IMG/VR virus record: IMGVR_UViG_3300046804_003469
Span: 151,028-215,027 of that record
Strand: one strand, 5' to 3'
DNA length: 64,000 bases
From: a virus
In this document: positions 25,503 to 34,672 of the stretch, piece after piece
Numbering within the stretch: the stretch's first letter is position 1
How the letters are laid out: each line of letters begins with the position of its first letter
Notes under the pieces: generated by a model
What the model was told of the DNA's origin: nothing
What the model saw: only the letters and a program-made list of their open reading frames with translations
Databases searched by the model: none
Made by a program: the position numbers and the translations under genes

Positions 25503-26447
25503 ATGACAAGTGAATTCTTATTCTGTGAGAAGTATCGTCCTCAAGTGATTGAAGATTGTATTCTCCCCGATGATACTAAAAAAACATTCAAGGAGTTTGT
25601 AGAAAAAGGAGAGATTCCAAATCTTCTTCTTGCTGGTCCTCCTGGTATTGGTAAAACAACAATCGCAAAAGCACTTTGCAATGAACTAGGAGCAGATTAT
25701 TATGTTATCAATGGATCCGACGAAGGACGTTTCTTGGATACTGTACGAAACCAAGCAAAGAACTTTGCTTCGACCGTCTCACTTACGGGATCTTCTAAAC
25801 ATAAAGTCATCATCATCGATGAGGCGGATAACACAGGAAACGACGTACAACTCCTTCTACGGGCGAATATTGAGACATTTTATAGCAACTGCAGATTCAT
25901 CTTCACCTGCAACTATAAAAACAAAATTATTGAACCTCTTCACTCTCGATGTGCAGTCATCGACTTCACAATCAAGGGGAAACAAAAGGCACAACTTGCG
26001 GGATCATTTTTCAAGCGTCTCCAAATTATCTTGGATCAGGAAAAAATTGAATATGATCAAAAAGTCGTTGCAGAACTTGTATCCAAACATTTTCCTGATT
26101 TTCGACGTGTCCTCAACGAATGTCAACGATATTCTACAGGAGGAAAAATCGACTCAGGCATTCTTGCATCTTTCTCAGACGTTTCAGTAAATGATCTCAT
26201 TAAACATCTCAAAACTAAAAACTTCACAGAAGTACGAAAGTGGGTGGTCTCCAACTTGGACAACGATCCTTCTATCCTTTTTCGCAGGATTTATGACGCC
26301 TGTTATACTTGCCTTTCACCTCAAACTATTCCCGCTGCCATTCTTGTTATTGCTAAGTATCAATACCAATGTGCGTTCGTGGCTGATCAAGAAATTAACT
26401 TTTTAGCAGCATTGACTGAAATTATGTGTGAGTGTGAGTTTCTATGA
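25503..26447 (+). CDS. 44: Clamp loader large subunit (gp44)
   Basis: This 314-residue AAA+ ATPase forms, with gp62, the loader that opens and places the gp45 clamp on DNA. Walker A is GPPGIGKT (residues 45-52), Walker B VIIIDEADNTG (about 102-112, DEAD box). Sensor 1 and the arginine finger are near IFTCNYKNKIIEPLHSRC. T4 gp44 is 319 residues. The stop overlaps the next ATG (ATGA-type), so the following genes are co-translated. In T4, gene 62 follows at once; here four genes intervene. Confidence 0.96.
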   Translation: MTSEFLFCEKYRPQVIEDCILPDDTKKTFKEFVEKGEIPNLLLAGPPGIGKTTIAKALCNELGADYYVINGSDEGRFLDTVRNQAKNFASTVSLTGSSKHKVIIIDEADNTGNDVQLLLRANIETFYSNCRFIFTCNYKNKIIEPLHSRCAVIDFTIKGKQKAQLAGSFFKRLQIILDQEKIEYDQKVVAELVSKHFPDFRRVLNECQRYSTGGKIDSGILASFSDVSVNDLIKHLKTKNFTEVRKWVVSNLDNDPSILFRRIYDACYTCLSPQTIPAAILVIAKYQYQCAFVADQEINFLAALTEIMCECEFL

Positions 26448-26659
26448 ATCCTTATAAAATAGATCGCTCAAAACTATATGAGCATCCAGTTAAGACTACT
26501 CCCGAAAATGTGAAAGAGGCAAATGAAGGTCTTTTTCGTGCTAAAATGACTCTTCCTGCTGCTGCAAAACATTGTGGTATGACGCAGAAAGAAATGAAAC
26601 TCACCTTTTTTGAATACCTAAAGTATAACAAACCTGATTATGAAAACAAAGGTCACTAA
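26444..26659 (+). CDS. Small hypothetical protein after gene 44
   Basis: This 71-residue protein overlaps the gp44 stop by four bases. It reads MNPYKIDRSKLYEHPVKTTP, then FRAKMTLPAAAKHCGMTQKEMKLTFFEYLKYN. The middle (LPAAAKHCGMTQKEM) has the look of a helix-turn-helix or of a recognition helix pair, so DNA binding is possible. It also overlaps the next gene by 20 bases. Function not known. Confidence 0.6.
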   Translation: MNPYKIDRSKLYEHPVKTTPENVKEANEGLFRAKMTLPAAAKHCGMTQKEMKLTFFEYLKYNKPDYENKGH

Positions 26660-27194
26660 ACCTCACAAAAAAAATTGGAAGGCATATTGTGAAACTGCCT
26701 TTAATAATTGTAAAGGTAGTTTGTATAACTGGGGGAAACCAGATTATTTTAGACCAATTACTCGCACCTTCTACATTAATGTATTTGATTGTGCTGGAGC
26801 AAATCATACTGGTCTTATTAGTAAAGATGCGATTGATAGTCCTAAAGATAGAACACTTGATCACTGTCTTTCGCCGCAGTTTATTGGTAGGATGATTATG
26901 GATAATCCAGAAAAGTTTTTGAATGATTATGAAACATTTGAAAATCTTTTTTGGTTGGCATGTTCTACAATCACAGTAACTAAAAAAGAAAATACAGCAT
27001 TGAGTTTATTGACTATCAATGATGGTTATGAATATAAAGTTTCTGTTCCAACAAACTTGAAATATAATCATCTTGGAATTCAACTGTATATGAAAGTTGG
27101 AAATCGCTGGAGGGATTCTGCTCCTGTAGAATCGAATATTATTGATGCTCCAGAAGAATTGTTGGAATATGAAAAAAACTTTTTAATTTTGTAA
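26640..27194 (+). CDS. Hypothetical protein, possible endonuclease, inserted between 44 and 62
   Basis: This 184-residue protein has a basic N-terminus (MKTKVTKPHKKNWKAYCETAF), a middle segment KDRTLDHCLSPQFIGRMIMDNPEKFLNDYETF and a C-terminal beta-rich part. The DHCLSPQ segment with surrounding acidic residues is reminiscent of the His-Me or EDxHD type motifs of phage homing endonucleases, but the catalytic set is incomplete to my eye. Its position, an insertion between two subunits of the clamp loader, is the kind of site homing genes use. The start overlaps the preceding gene and the stop overlaps the next (TAATG). Confidence 0.5.
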   Translation: MKTKVTKPHKKNWKAYCETAFNNCKGSLYNWGKPDYFRPITRTFYINVFDCAGANHTGLISKDAIDSPKDRTLDHCLSPQFIGRMIMDNPEKFLNDYETFENLFWLACSTITVTKKENTALSLLTINDGYEYKVSVPTNLKYNHLGIQLYMKVGNRWRDSAPVESNIIDAPEELLEYEKNFLIL

Positions 27195-28255
27195 TGTTAT
27201 TAACCGAAGAGAATGCCATTTGGGCAGCAAATCAATTCATACAATATTATTCTGATTTTAATCGTATTGACGATTATATGAGGTTTGTTAAAAAGAGTAG
27301 AATTGAAAATTCTGTTGGAAAATTATTTGGACCTCATGATGAAATCTTTTCAGATTTTTCTTTAGATCCAAATAATATGTCATTTGCAATTCATGAAGTT
27401 GACACAAGTTCAAAACCAAAATCAAAGTATAACCAAGAATTATACTCTGAAATTTTGAACATGACTGCATCAAATGCTATTGAAGAAGCAATTCCAGGTA
27501 GAACTATTAAATGGATTGTTACTGAAGAAACAACTAAAAAAATTGTCGGAGTTGTTCGTTTTGGGTCTCCTACAATTAACTCAAAACCAAGAAATGATTA
27601 TTTTGGTGAAGTTCTTCCTCTTTCCACAATTAATCAGCAGTTTGTAATGGGATTTAACATTGTTCCCGTCCAACCATTTGGATATAATTATCTTGGCGGA
27701 AAACTTCTTGCTCTTTTAGCATCATCAAATTATCTTAAAAGACAATTTGATTTGAAGTATGGAACTGATCTTCAGTATTTTGAAACTACTTCATTGTATG
27801 GAACAACAAAAGGTGTATCCATGTATGATGGTCTTAAACCTTACATCAAACATATTGGAGATACTGAAAGCAAATTTCTTCCTTTGTTTCATGATGATTA
27901 TTTTAGAGATTTATTCTGGTGGTTTAATAATAATGCTAATGGCGGAGAAAGATTAATCTCTGCAGATAAGTCTTCTAAAAAATTAAAAATACAAGTGAAA
28001 ATGATTTCAATTATTCGCCATTCTCTTAAGGACGAAAATAAATTAAATGAGTTTAATGCGTGTATTGAAAAAGCAAAATCATTAACTGAAAAGAAAAGAT
28101 ACTATCTTTCAAAATTTGGTTATGAACCAGAAGATGTTATTGCTTGGTGGAAAGTTAAGGCATCTAAAAGATATAATAAATTAATTCTGGAGAATAAGTT
28201 AAGAACAAAAATTGAATTATGGGAACCTGGAGTTGATTTGGAGATTATTCGATGA
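27194..28255 (+). CDS. DUF4338/DruA-like protein
   Basis: This 353-residue protein contains VVRFGSPTINSKPRNDYFG near residues 117-135, FNIVPVQPFGYNYLGGKLLALLASS near 155-179 and FETTSLYGTTKGVSMYDGL near 196-214. The order (G-SP-R-Y-G, then an N-LGGKLLALLA block, then ETTSLYG) matches DUF4338, the family of the Druantia defence protein DruA. The C-terminal third is basic and helical. The family's activity is not settled. It sits within the replication operon between 44 and 62, overlapping both neighbours by a few bases, which makes expression with replication genes likely. Confidence 0.6.
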   Translation: MLLTEENAIWAANQFIQYYSDFNRIDDYMRFVKKSRIENSVGKLFGPHDEIFSDFSLDPNNMSFAIHEVDTSSKPKSKYNQELYSEILNMTASNAIEEAIPGRTIKWIVTEETTKKIVGVVRFGSPTINSKPRNDYFGEVLPLSTINQQFVMGFNIVPVQPFGYNYLGGKLLALLASSNYLKRQFDLKYGTDLQYFETTSLYGTTKGVSMYDGLKPYIKHIGDTESKFLPLFHDDYFRDLFWWFNNNANGGERLISADKSSKKLKIQVKMISIIRHSLKDENKLNEFNACIEKAKSLTEKKRYYLSKFGYEPEDVIAWWKVKASKRYNKLILENKLRTKIELWEPGVDLEIIR

Positions 28256-28395
28256 AATGTGAAGTCCAACTCTATGTTGCTGGTACGGTTTTTTATGAAA
28301 CCGTAATTGCCAGAGATTATAAAGAAGCAAAGGAAGTTGCCCTTGCTCGTAATCCTAATGCTAAAGTAATTGCTGTCACTGCGAAGTTTAAATAA
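28252..28395 (+). CDS. Small conserved protein upstream of gene 62
   Basis: A 47-residue frame starts within the preceding stop (CGATGA) and its TAA overlaps the gp62 ATG (TAATG). The sequence MKCEVQLYVAGTVFYETVIA, then KEAKEVALARNPNAKVIAV predicts a beta-beta-alpha-beta mini-domain. Both junctions are of the coupled type, which argues strongly that it is translated. Function unknown. Confidence 0.7.
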   Translation: MKCEVQLYVAGTVFYETVIARDYKEAKEVALARNPNAKVIAVTAKFK

Positions 28396-28775
28396 TGGAA
28401 CTGAAAGATTGGTTGAATTCGATAAATCAAACAAAAGTAAATTTAATTGATGATGATTTATCTTTAGAAAAAGAATATGCTCCATTCATCATCAATAGGT
28501 GTCTTTCTGGTCATATTGATTGTATTATGTATGCAAATGAGATGAACAGGTATAATTTTTTGCCAAAAAAGATGCAGTATGATTTTTTTATAAATAGTCT
28601 GAGGAAAAAAAAGAGATTCTCTCCTTGGCTCCGAAAAGATCAAATCAAAGACTTAGAATGTGTTAAACAATACTATGGATATAGTAATGAAAAAGCACTA
28701 CAATCTTTGAAGATTTTAAACAAAGAACAAATCAACTTTATTAAACAACGACTTGAAATTGGCGGAAAGAAATGA
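28395..28775 (+). CDS. 62: Clamp loader small subunit (gp62)
   Basis: This 126-residue protein (MELKDWLNSINQTKVNL, then EYAPFIINRCLSGHIDCIMYANEMN and FLPKKMQYDFFINSLRKKKRFSPW) is the cyanophage form of gp62, which completes the clamp loader with gp44. It is shorter than T4 gp62 (187 residues), and similarity to T4 is low. The call rests on the cyanophage pattern and on its place directly before regA. Start and stop both overlap the neighbours. Confidence 0.85.
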   Translation: MELKDWLNSINQTKVNLIDDDLSLEKEYAPFIINRCLSGHIDCIMYANEMNRYNFLPKKMQYDFFINSLRKKKRFSPWLRKDQIKDLECVKQYYGYSNEKALQSLKILNKEQINFIKQRLEIGGKK

Positions 28776-29212
28776 CTAATCAAACTATTGAACCACAAGT
28801 AAATTGGTCTCCTGAGATGATGGTGGAAGTTATTCTGAATGAACCAGATGACTTTCTTAAAGTTCGTGAAACTTTGACTCGAATCGGAGTTGCATCGAGA
28901 AAGGAGAAAAAACTCTATCAGAGTTGCCACATTCTTCATAAGCAAGGTAGATATTATCTTGTTCACTTTAAGGAACTGTTTGCTCTGGATGGTAAACATG
29001 CAAACCTGACTGTGAATGATGTTCAGCGTCGCAATCGTATTACTCGCCTTCTTTCTGATTGGGGGTTAATTACTGTTGTAAAAGAAGAATCTATTGCAGA
29101 TATTGCTCCCCTCAATCAAATTAAAGTTCTTTCTTATAAAGATAAAGGTGATTGGATTTTAGAGCAAAAATACAATATTGGTAAAAAAGGAAAAGGTCAG
29201 GAAACCGAATGA
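28772..29212 (+). CDS. regA: RegA translational repressor
   Basis: This 146-residue RNA-binding protein represses translation of early mRNAs by covering ribosome sites. The T4 pattern is clear: MMVEVILNEPDDFLKVRETLTRIGVAS, then KKLYQSCHILHKQGRYYLVHFKELF and RRNRITRLLSDWGLI. T4 RegA is 122 residues; the extra length is a short N-terminal extension and a basic C-terminal tail. Its start overlaps the gp62 stop, and a terminator follows within 10 bases, closing the clamp-loader operon. Confidence 0.96.
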   Translation: MTNQTIEPQVNWSPEMMVEVILNEPDDFLKVRETLTRIGVASRKEKKLYQSCHILHKQGRYYLVHFKELFALDGKHANLTVNDVQRRNRITRLLSDWGLITVVKEESIADIAPLNQIKVLSYKDKGDWILEQKYNIGKKGKGQETE

Positions 29213-29219
29213 TTTTGTA

Positions 29220-29243
29220 GGGAGGTCAACACCTCCCTTTTTT
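29220..29243 (+). terminator. Intrinsic terminator after regA
   Basis: GGGAGGT, a CAAC loop and ACCTCCC form a perfect 7-bp stem (29220-29226/29231-29237), followed by six T. It closes the operon that starts at the 23528 promoter. Confidence 0.93.
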
Positions 29244-29352
29244 AATGAATTTTGATATATATTAGTGATGGGATTGGAAATTCCACCCATACGCTAAAGC
29301 GGAGTCTTCGGATCCGTAAGTCAAAACACTCGCTTATTCAAGGAGAACTCAA

Positions 29353-29799
29353 ATGTTTAACACTTCAGTTACCAAATACTATACATCTAATAATGGAATT
29401 GAAAAGTTGTTTCAAGATTTAGAAAAAAATTCAATTGGTATGGATGAATGGTTCCATAGAATTGGAACTCTCCACGAATCATCTGCCAATTACCCTCCAT
29501 ATAATTTAATTAAAGAAAGTTCTACAGAGTTTACTTTAGAAATTGCTCTGGCAGGATATAAAAAAGAAGATATTGAAGTGACAACAGAATGGAACAAACT
29601 TTTTGTAGAAGTTAAAAAAGCAAAGACTGAATATGAATATATGCATAATGGAATTGCTCGTAGAGCATTTACTAGAACATGGACTTTATCTGATGATGTA
29701 GTTGTTGGTGATGTTTCTTTTGTAGATGGATTACTCACTATTAAACTAAATAGAGTTATTCCAGATCATCAAAAGAAAAAAGTATATGATATCTTTTAA
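29353..29799 (+). CDS. hsp20: Small heat shock protein (Hsp20 family)
   Basis: This 148-residue alpha-crystallin-domain chaperone spans about residues 50-148: PYNLIKESSTEFTLEIALAGYKKEDIEV, then RRAFTRTWTLSDDVVVGDVSFVDGLLTIKL, the usual sHsp core with A-G-Y and G-L-T-I motifs. Small heat shock proteins are near universal in cyanomyoviruses and absent from T4. A 109-base leader after the regA terminator contains AGGAG about 10 bases before the ATG and a GC-rich segment (GCGGAGTCTTCGGATCCG near 29299) that can fold. No clear promoter was found in it. Confidence 0.95.
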   Translation: MFNTSVTKYYTSNNGIEKLFQDLEKNSIGMDEWFHRIGTLHESSANYPPYNLIKESSTEFTLEIALAGYKKEDIEVTTEWNKLFVEVKKAKTEYEYMHNGIARRAFTRTWTLSDDVVVGDVSFVDGLLTIKLNRVIPDHQKKKVYDIF

Positions 29800-29944
29800 A
29801 GAGTTTATGGAAATCATTCAAGAAAAGGTTGGAGATTTTGGAAATCCACCTTTACCAACTCCAGTAAACTGTTATGGAAAAACTGTGAAATATGCCATGG
29901 CTCCTGGAAAGAAAGTTTGTGCTTTTAAAAGAAAAAGAGAATAA
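29786..29944 (+). CDS. Small basic protein with internal-head-type N-terminus
   Basis: A 52-residue frame overlaps the end of hsp20 by 14 bases. It begins MISFKEFMEIIQEKVGDF, resembling the T4 capsid-targeting peptide MKTYQEFIAE, with Ile-Gln-Glu as a possible gp21 site at residues 11-13. The remainder is short and basic (YAMAPGKKVCAFKRKRE). I infer a small packaged internal protein or peptide. The gene is short enough to be missed by size filters. Confidence 0.55.
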   Translation: MISFKEFMEIIQEKVGDFGNPPLPTPVNCYGKTVKYAMAPGKKVCAFKRKRE

Positions 29945-29947
29945 ATA
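29940..29947 (+). promoter_or_regulatory. Late-type box at the end of the small basic gene
   Basis: AATAAATA overlaps the stop codon of the 52-residue gene. A terminator follows 30 bases later, so any transcript from here toward gene 43 would be short unless it reads through. Confidence 0.3.
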
Positions 29948-29976
29948 ATACGGGTTATCCAAATATCGTCGGCGCG

Positions 29977-30017
29977 GAGGGGAAACTGGCACAATCCAGT
30001 TGACTCCCCTCTTTTTT
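29977..30017 (+). terminator. Intrinsic terminator before the polymerase operon
   Basis: GAGGGG (29977-29982) pairs with CCCCTC (30006-30011), and an inner AACTGG pairs with CCAGTT around a CACAAT loop. Six T follow. The 3' arm contains the -35 box of a promoter annotated next. Confidence 0.88.
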
Positions 30018-30028
30018 CATGGTAAAAT
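30000..30028 (+). promoter_or_regulatory. Sigma-70-type promoter overlapping the terminator, for the polymerase operon
   Basis: TTGACT (30000-30005), a 17-base spacer and TAAAAT (30023-30028) lie 22 bases before the first Sm-like gene. The -35 box is within the terminator stem, and the -10 box follows the T run. Confidence 0.75.
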
Positions 30029-30049
30029 TAAAAGAGGTATGAAATTCTT

Positions 30050-30391
30050 ATGACTATAAAACTTGCAATTTTAAAATCTGGGGAAAGTATAATTACTGAT
30101 ATTAAAGAAGGAATTGTAGATGATAAAGTAGTTGCTTACATTTTCAATAGTCCTTGTACAGTTTCTGTAAATGGAACATATAAAATTTTAGATGATAATG
30201 AAGATACTGCTGAGAAATTAAGTCTTAAATTGCAACCATGGCCTTATCTTTCTGTAGATAAAGTTGTAACTGTAGTTTTGGATTGGGTAATTACAATTGT
30301 TGAACCTAATCCAGAACTTAAAGAAATGTACGAAAAAGAGGTATTAAAAAATGGAACAACAGAACATCAAACTACTGATACTGCACAATAA
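30050..30391 (+). CDS. Sm-like fold protein, paralogue 2
   Basis: This 113-residue protein reads TIKLAILKSGESIITDIKE, then VVAYIFNSPCTV and LKLQPWPYLSVDKVVTVVLDWVITIVEPN. The order of strands and the PW...V(V/I)T block match the proteins at 15349 and 30351. A polar C-terminal tail (EHQTTDTAQ) follows. It is the first gene after the sigma-70 promoter and lies two genes before DNA polymerase, so it is likely early. An RNA-binding LSm role is inferred from the fold only. Confidence 0.7.
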   Translation: MTIKLAILKSGESIITDIKEGIVDDKVVAYIFNSPCTVSVNGTYKILDDNEDTAEKLSLKLQPWPYLSVDKVVTVVLDWVITIVEPNPELKEMYEKEVLKNGTTEHQTTDTAQ

Positions 30392-30626
30392 TGTTATTCT
30401 AATAACTCAAATTGAAGAAGTAGGTTCAGAACTTGGAGAACCTGATTGTAAATTAATTGAACCTTTTGTGGTCAACAAAAATGATCTAACAAACTCAATA
30501 ATTCTTGAACCATGGTTAATTGATGTTACATCACAAAACACATACATGATTCATTCAGATAAAATTCTGACAATCGCTGATCCTAAACCAACCCTCCTTG
30601 AAAAATACCAAAATTTGATTAAATGA
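30351..30626 (+). CDS. Sm-like fold protein, paralogue 3
   Basis: This 91-residue protein reads IKLLILHNNVILITQIEEV, then CKLIEPFVV and IILEPWLIDVTSQNTYMIHSDKILTIADPKPTLLEKY. It overlaps the preceding paralogue by 41 bases in another frame and touches the polymerase start, so the three genes are tightly coupled. The shared EPW and ILTI-x-(D/E)P motifs support duplication. Two tandem copies could form a hetero-oligomeric ring, as Sm proteins do; that is inference. Confidence 0.7.
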   Translation: MEQQNIKLLILHNNVILITQIEEVGSELGEPDCKLIEPFVVNKNDLTNSIILEPWLIDVTSQNTYMIHSDKILTIADPKPTLLEKYQNLIK

Positions 30627-33118
30627 GATTTTATACCAATGTGCAAATGATCGGGAATCAATTCCTGGTTCGTGGTTATGACAATGGAAAACATGTAATG
30701 TTTAAGGAGGAATATACTCCAACTTTATTCATTAGATCAAATAGACAATCAAAATATAAAACTCTTGATGGGGAAAATGTAGAACCAATTCAACCTGGAC
30801 TAGTAAAAGATTGTCGAGAGTTTTATAAAAAATATGATGATGTCGAAGGATTCAAAATCTATGGAAATGACAAATATGTATCTCAGTATATTTCTGACAA
30901 GTATCCAGAAGATGAAATTAAATTCGATATCAGTAAAATTAAATTAACTACAATTGATATTGAAGTTGCATCTGAAAATGGATTCCCAGATACTGAATCA
31001 TGTTCAGAAGAAATTCTTACAATTACAATTCAAGACTATACAACTAAAAAGATTATTACATGGGGTGTCAAACCATTTAATAATAAACAAGAAAATGTAA
31101 CTTACATTGAATGTTCCAGTGAGCATAATTTGTTATCCAGATTTATCGATTATTGGGATGCAAATATTCCAGAAGTAATTACTGGATGGAACATTCAATT
31201 TTATGACGTTCCATATATCTGTGGTCGTCTTAATAAAGTTGTCAGTGAAAAGCAAATGAAAAGATTTTCACCTTGGGGTCTGATTACAAGAAACGAAATT
31301 TTTATCAAAGGTCGCAAAGAAATTTGTTATGATGTTGGTGGAATTACTCAGTTAGATTATCTAGATCTTTATAAGAAATTTACTTATACCAATCAGGAAT
31401 CTTATCGTCTGGATCACATTGCTGAAGTGGAACTTGGGCAGAAGAAACTGGATCACTCTGAGTTTGATACGTTCAAAGATTTTTACACCAAAGGTTGGCA
31501 GAAATTTGTAGAGTACAATATTGTTGACGTAGAACTTGTTGACCGTTTGGAAGACAAGATGAAACTCATTGAACTTGCAATTACAATGGCATATGACGCC
31601 AAGGTAAACTTTGCAGATGTTTTTTCCCAAGTTAGAATGTGGGATAGCATTATCTACAATTATCTTAAGAAAAGGAATATTGTAATTCCTCCAAAAGTAA
31701 AAACTGAAAAGGATGAAAAATATGCTGGAGCATATGTAAAAGAACCTATTCCAGGAAAATATGACTGGGTTGTATCGTTTGACTTGAATAGTCTTTATCC
31801 GCATTTAATTATGCAATACAATATTAGTCCTGAAACTCTTTTGGAAGAAAGACATCCAACGGTAAATGTGGATAAAATTTTAACCAAAAAAATTAACTTT
31901 GAAGATTGTAAAGATAAAGCAGTTTGTGCTAATGGTGCAATGTACCGCAAAGATGTTCGTGGATTTCTTCCAGAACTTATGGAAAAAATTTATAATGAAC
32001 GTGTAATCTTTAAGAAAAAAATGATTACGGCAGAGCAAGAATATGTCAAGAAAAAAACAAAAGAATTAGAAAAAGAAATTGCTCGATGTAATAACATTCA
32101 GATGGCACGAAAGATCCAACTTAATTCTGCCTATGGTGCAATTGGTAATCAGTATTTTCGTTATTATAAACTTGAAAATGCTGAAGCAATTACGCTTTCT
32201 GGACAAGTTTCCATTCAATGGATTATGGATAAGATGAATTCTTATTTAAATAAAATTCTTAAAACTGGAGATGTAGATTATGTTATTGCTTCTGATACTG
32301 ATTCTTTGTACATCAATATGGGTCCTTTGGTTGAAAGTGTATTCAAGGAAAGAGAGAAAACTACTCAAGGCATTGTTTCATTCCTTGATAAGGTCTGTAA
32401 AATGGAATTTGAAAAGTATATTGAAAGTTCTTATCAAGAATTGGCGGATTATGTAAATGCTTATGAGCAAAAAATGTTCATGAAGCGTGAATGTATTTCT
32501 GAACGTGGAATCTGGACTGCCAAGAAAAGATACATTTTGAGTGTATGGGATAGTGAAGGTGTTCGTTATGAAGAACCTAAACTTAAAATCAAGGGTATTG
32601 AAGCAATTAAATCTTCAACTCCTGCTCCTTGTCGTAAGATGCTCAAAGAGTCATTTAAAATTATGATGAGTGGTACTGAATCAAATATGATTGATTTTAT
32701 TGAGGGGTGTCGTAAAAAATTTAAATCTCTTTCTCCAGCAGAAATCTCTTTTCCTCGTTCAGTAAATGACATTAAGAAGTATCATTCTAGTTCTACAATT
32801 TATGCACATAAAACACCAATCCAAGTAAGAGGTGCTTTATTGTTTAACTACTATGTTAAAGAAAATAAACTAACAAATAAATATTCACTCATTCAAAACG
32901 GTGAAAAAATTAAATTTTGCTATCTTAAAAAACCAAATCCAATTCATGAAAATGTGATTTCCTTTATTCAAGATTTTCCTAAAGAATTTGGAATTGACAA
33001 GTATGTAGATTATGACCTACAATTTGAGAAGGCATTTTTAGAACCACTTAAAACAATTCTTGATGTTATTGGGTGGAATGTAGAAAAAACTGTAAACCTT
33101 GAATCATTTTTCTTCTAA
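30623..33118 (+). CDS. 43: DNA polymerase (gp43), family B
   Basis: This 831-residue replicative polymerase has 3'-5' exonuclease motifs [10 protein letters not shown] (Asp112, Glu114), [12 protein letters not shown] and [10 protein letters not shown]. Polymerase motifs are [16 protein letters not shown] (motif A, near 385), [19 protein letters not shown] (motif B) and [12 protein letters not shown] (motif C, near 556). T4 gp43 is 898 residues. The gene is continuous with no intron or split. It overlaps the Sm-like gene by four bases and the uvsX start by one base. Confidence 0.98.
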   Translation: MRFYTNVQMIGNQFLVRGYDNGKHVMFKEEYTPTLFIRSNRQSKYKTLDGENVEPIQPGLVKDCREFYKKYDDVEGFKIYGNDKYVSQYISDKYPEDEIKFDISKIKLTTIDIEVASENGFPDTESCSEEILTITIQDYTTKKIITWGVKPFNNKQENVTYIECSSEHNLLSRFIDYWDANIPEVITGWNIQFYDVPYICGRLNKVVSEKQMKRFSPWGLITRNEIFIKGRKEICYDVGGITQLDYLDLYKKFTYTNQESYRLDHIAEVELGQKKLDHSEFDTFKDFYTKGWQKFVEYNIVDVELVDRLEDKMKLIELAITMAYDAKVNFADVFSQVRMWDSIIYNYLKKRNIVIPPKVKTEKDEKYAGAYVKEPIPGKYDWVVSFDLNSLYPHLIMQYNISPETLLEERHPTVNVDKILTKKINFEDCKDKAVCANGAMYRKDVRGFLPELMEKIYNERVIFKKKMITAEQEYVKKKTKELEKEIARCNNIQMARKIQLNSAYGAIGNQYFRYYKLENAEAITLSGQVSIQWIMDKMNSYLNKILKTGDVDYVIASDTDSLYINMGPLVESVFKEREKTTQGIVSFLDKVCKMEFEKYIESSYQELADYVNAYEQKMFMKRECISERGIWTAKKRYILSVWDSEGVRYEEPKLKIKGIEAIKSSTPAPCRKMLKESFKIMMSGTESNMIDFIEGCRKKFKSLSPAEISFPRSVNDIKKYHSSSTIYAHKTPIQVRGALLFNYYVKENKLTNKYSLIQNGEKIKFCYLKKPNPIHENVISFIQDFPKEFGIDKYVDYDLQFEKAFLEPLKTILDVIGWNVEKTVNLESFFF

Positions 33119-34122
33119 TGGATTTTTTAAAAGATATTGTAAAAGAGATTGGCGATGACTATACAAAAGTAGCATCAGACATTGATGAAACAGAAACTTA
33201 TGTTGACACAGGTTCGTACATTTTTAATGCACTGGTTTCAGGTAGTATATTTGGTGGTGTATCTGGGAATAAGATTACTGCTATTGCTGGAGAGTCTTCT
33301 ACTGGAAAGACTTTCTTTTCTCTCGCTGTGGTTAAGAATTTTCTTGATACTCACCCCGATGGTTATTGTCTCTACTTTGATACTGAGGCTGCCATTACTA
33401 AGTCACTCTTGGAGTCACGCGGCATCGACACATCTCGTCTTGTCGTGGTTAATGTTGTCACAGTAGAAGAGTTTCGTACTAAGGCACTTAAGGCAGTAGA
33501 TCTCTATATGAAGAAACCTGAAGAAGAACGCAAACCCTGCATGTTTGTGTTAGACTCCTTAGGAATGCTTTCCACGGAGAAAGAAATTACTGATGCACTG
33601 AATGATAAGCAAGTTCGTGATATGACTAAATCACAACTTATCAAAGGTGCTTTTAGAATGTTAACCCTCAAATTAGGACAGGCAAATGTTCCACTCTTGG
33701 TCACAAATCATACATACGATGTCATCGGAGCTTATGTACCAACGAAAGAAATGGGAGGAGGTTCTGGACTCAAATATGCAGCGAGCACAATCATTTATCT
33801 CAGCAAAAAGAAAGAAAAGGATGGAACAGAAGTGGTCGGCAATATTATCAAGGCTAAGACTGCTAAATCGCGTTTGAGTAAGGAAAATAAAGATGTTGAA
33901 ATCCGTCTGTATTATGATGAGCGCGGCCTTGATCGTTACTATGGTCTTTTGGAACTTGGTGAGATTGGTGGACTCTGGAAGAATGTAGCGGGACGCTATG
34001 AGATTGATGGTAAGAAAATCTATGGTAAACAAATTCTTGCAAATCCAGAAGATTACTTTACTGAAGAAGTGATGCAAAAACTTGATGAGATTGCAAAAGA
34101 AGAGTTTAGTTATGGGCATTGA
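33118..34122 (+). CDS. uvsX: UvsX recombinase (RecA-like)
   Basis: This 334-residue strand-exchange protein works with UvsY and the gp41 helicase in recombination-dependent replication. Walker A is GESSTGKT (58-65). A Walker B-like segment is [11 protein letters not shown] near 139-149, and loop 2 is around [12 protein letters not shown] near 218-229. T4 UvsX is 391 residues; this is the shorter cyanophage form without the long C-terminal tail. The stop overlaps the oxygenase gene start. Confidence 0.96.
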   Translation: MDFLKDIVKEIGDDYTKVASDIDETETYVDTGSYIFNALVSGSIFGGVSGNKITAIAGESSTGKTFFSLAVVKNFLDTHPDGYCLYFDTEAAITKSLLESRGIDTSRLVVVNVVTVEEFRTKALKAVDLYMKKPEEERKPCMFVLDSLGMLSTEKEITDALNDKQVRDMTKSQLIKGAFRMLTLKLGQANVPLLVTNHTYDVIGAYVPTKEMGGGSGLKYAASTIIYLSKKKEKDGTEVVGNIIKAKTAKSRLSKENKDVEIRLYYDERGLDRYYGLLELGEIGGLWKNVAGRYEIDGKKIYGKQILANPEDYFTEEVMQKLDEIAKEEFSYGH

Positions 34123-34672
34123 ACTAAATGATTTTGTTCATGTTTATGATGATGCTTTAGAACCAAATATATGTCAATTTTTAATTGATTTTTTTGAAGC
34201 ATGTCCAGATAAACATGAACGAATAGATCAAAATCAAAAACCAAATTTTACTCAGTTTAATTTAACTGAAAATCACAAATACTCAGAAGATGTAGAAAAA
34301 GTTCATAATCATCTGATTGCAAAAGTATTTGAATATAAAAAGAAATATTATGAATTTGTAGATGAACGTTGTTTCCCAGAACAACATAATTTTGAACAAT
34401 TCAGAATTAAAAAATATAACAATGATGGTAATGATTTATTTGATACACATGTAGATGTAATGGATCATGAATCATCTAGAAGATTTTTATCTTTTTTCTG
34501 GTACTTAAATGACGTTGAAACTGGTGGTGAAACAATCTTTCAGGATTTGGTAATTGCGCCAAAAACTGGTAAGATGGTAGTGTTCCCACCGCTATGGATG
34601 TTCCCTCATAAAGGGTGCATTCCAATTAGCAACACAAAATACTTGTTAAGCACTTACTTACATTATAAATGA
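34112..34672 (+). CDS. 2OG-Fe(II) oxygenase (prolyl 4-hydroxylase-like)
   Basis: This 186-residue dioxygenase has the iron-binding triad readable: His113 and Asp115 in FDTHVDVMD, and His166 in [12 protein letters not shown] basic residue for 2-oxoglutarate lies in [12 protein letters not shown]. The middle block [21 protein letters not shown] is typical of P4H-type enzymes. The start at 34112 overlaps the uvsX end by 11 bases. Such oxygenases are common in cyanophages; the hydroxylated target, protein or nucleic acid, is unknown. Its place between uvsX and helicase suggests early expression. Confidence 0.9.
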   Translation: MGIELNDFVHVYDDALEPNICQFLIDFFEACPDKHERIDQNQKPNFTQFNLTENHKYSEDVEKVHNHLIAKVFEYKKKYYEFVDERCFPEQHNFEQFRIKKYNNDGNDLFDTHVDVMDHESSRRFLSFFWYLNDVETGGETIFQDLVIAPKTGKMVVFPPLWMFPHKGCIPISNTKYLLSTYLHYK

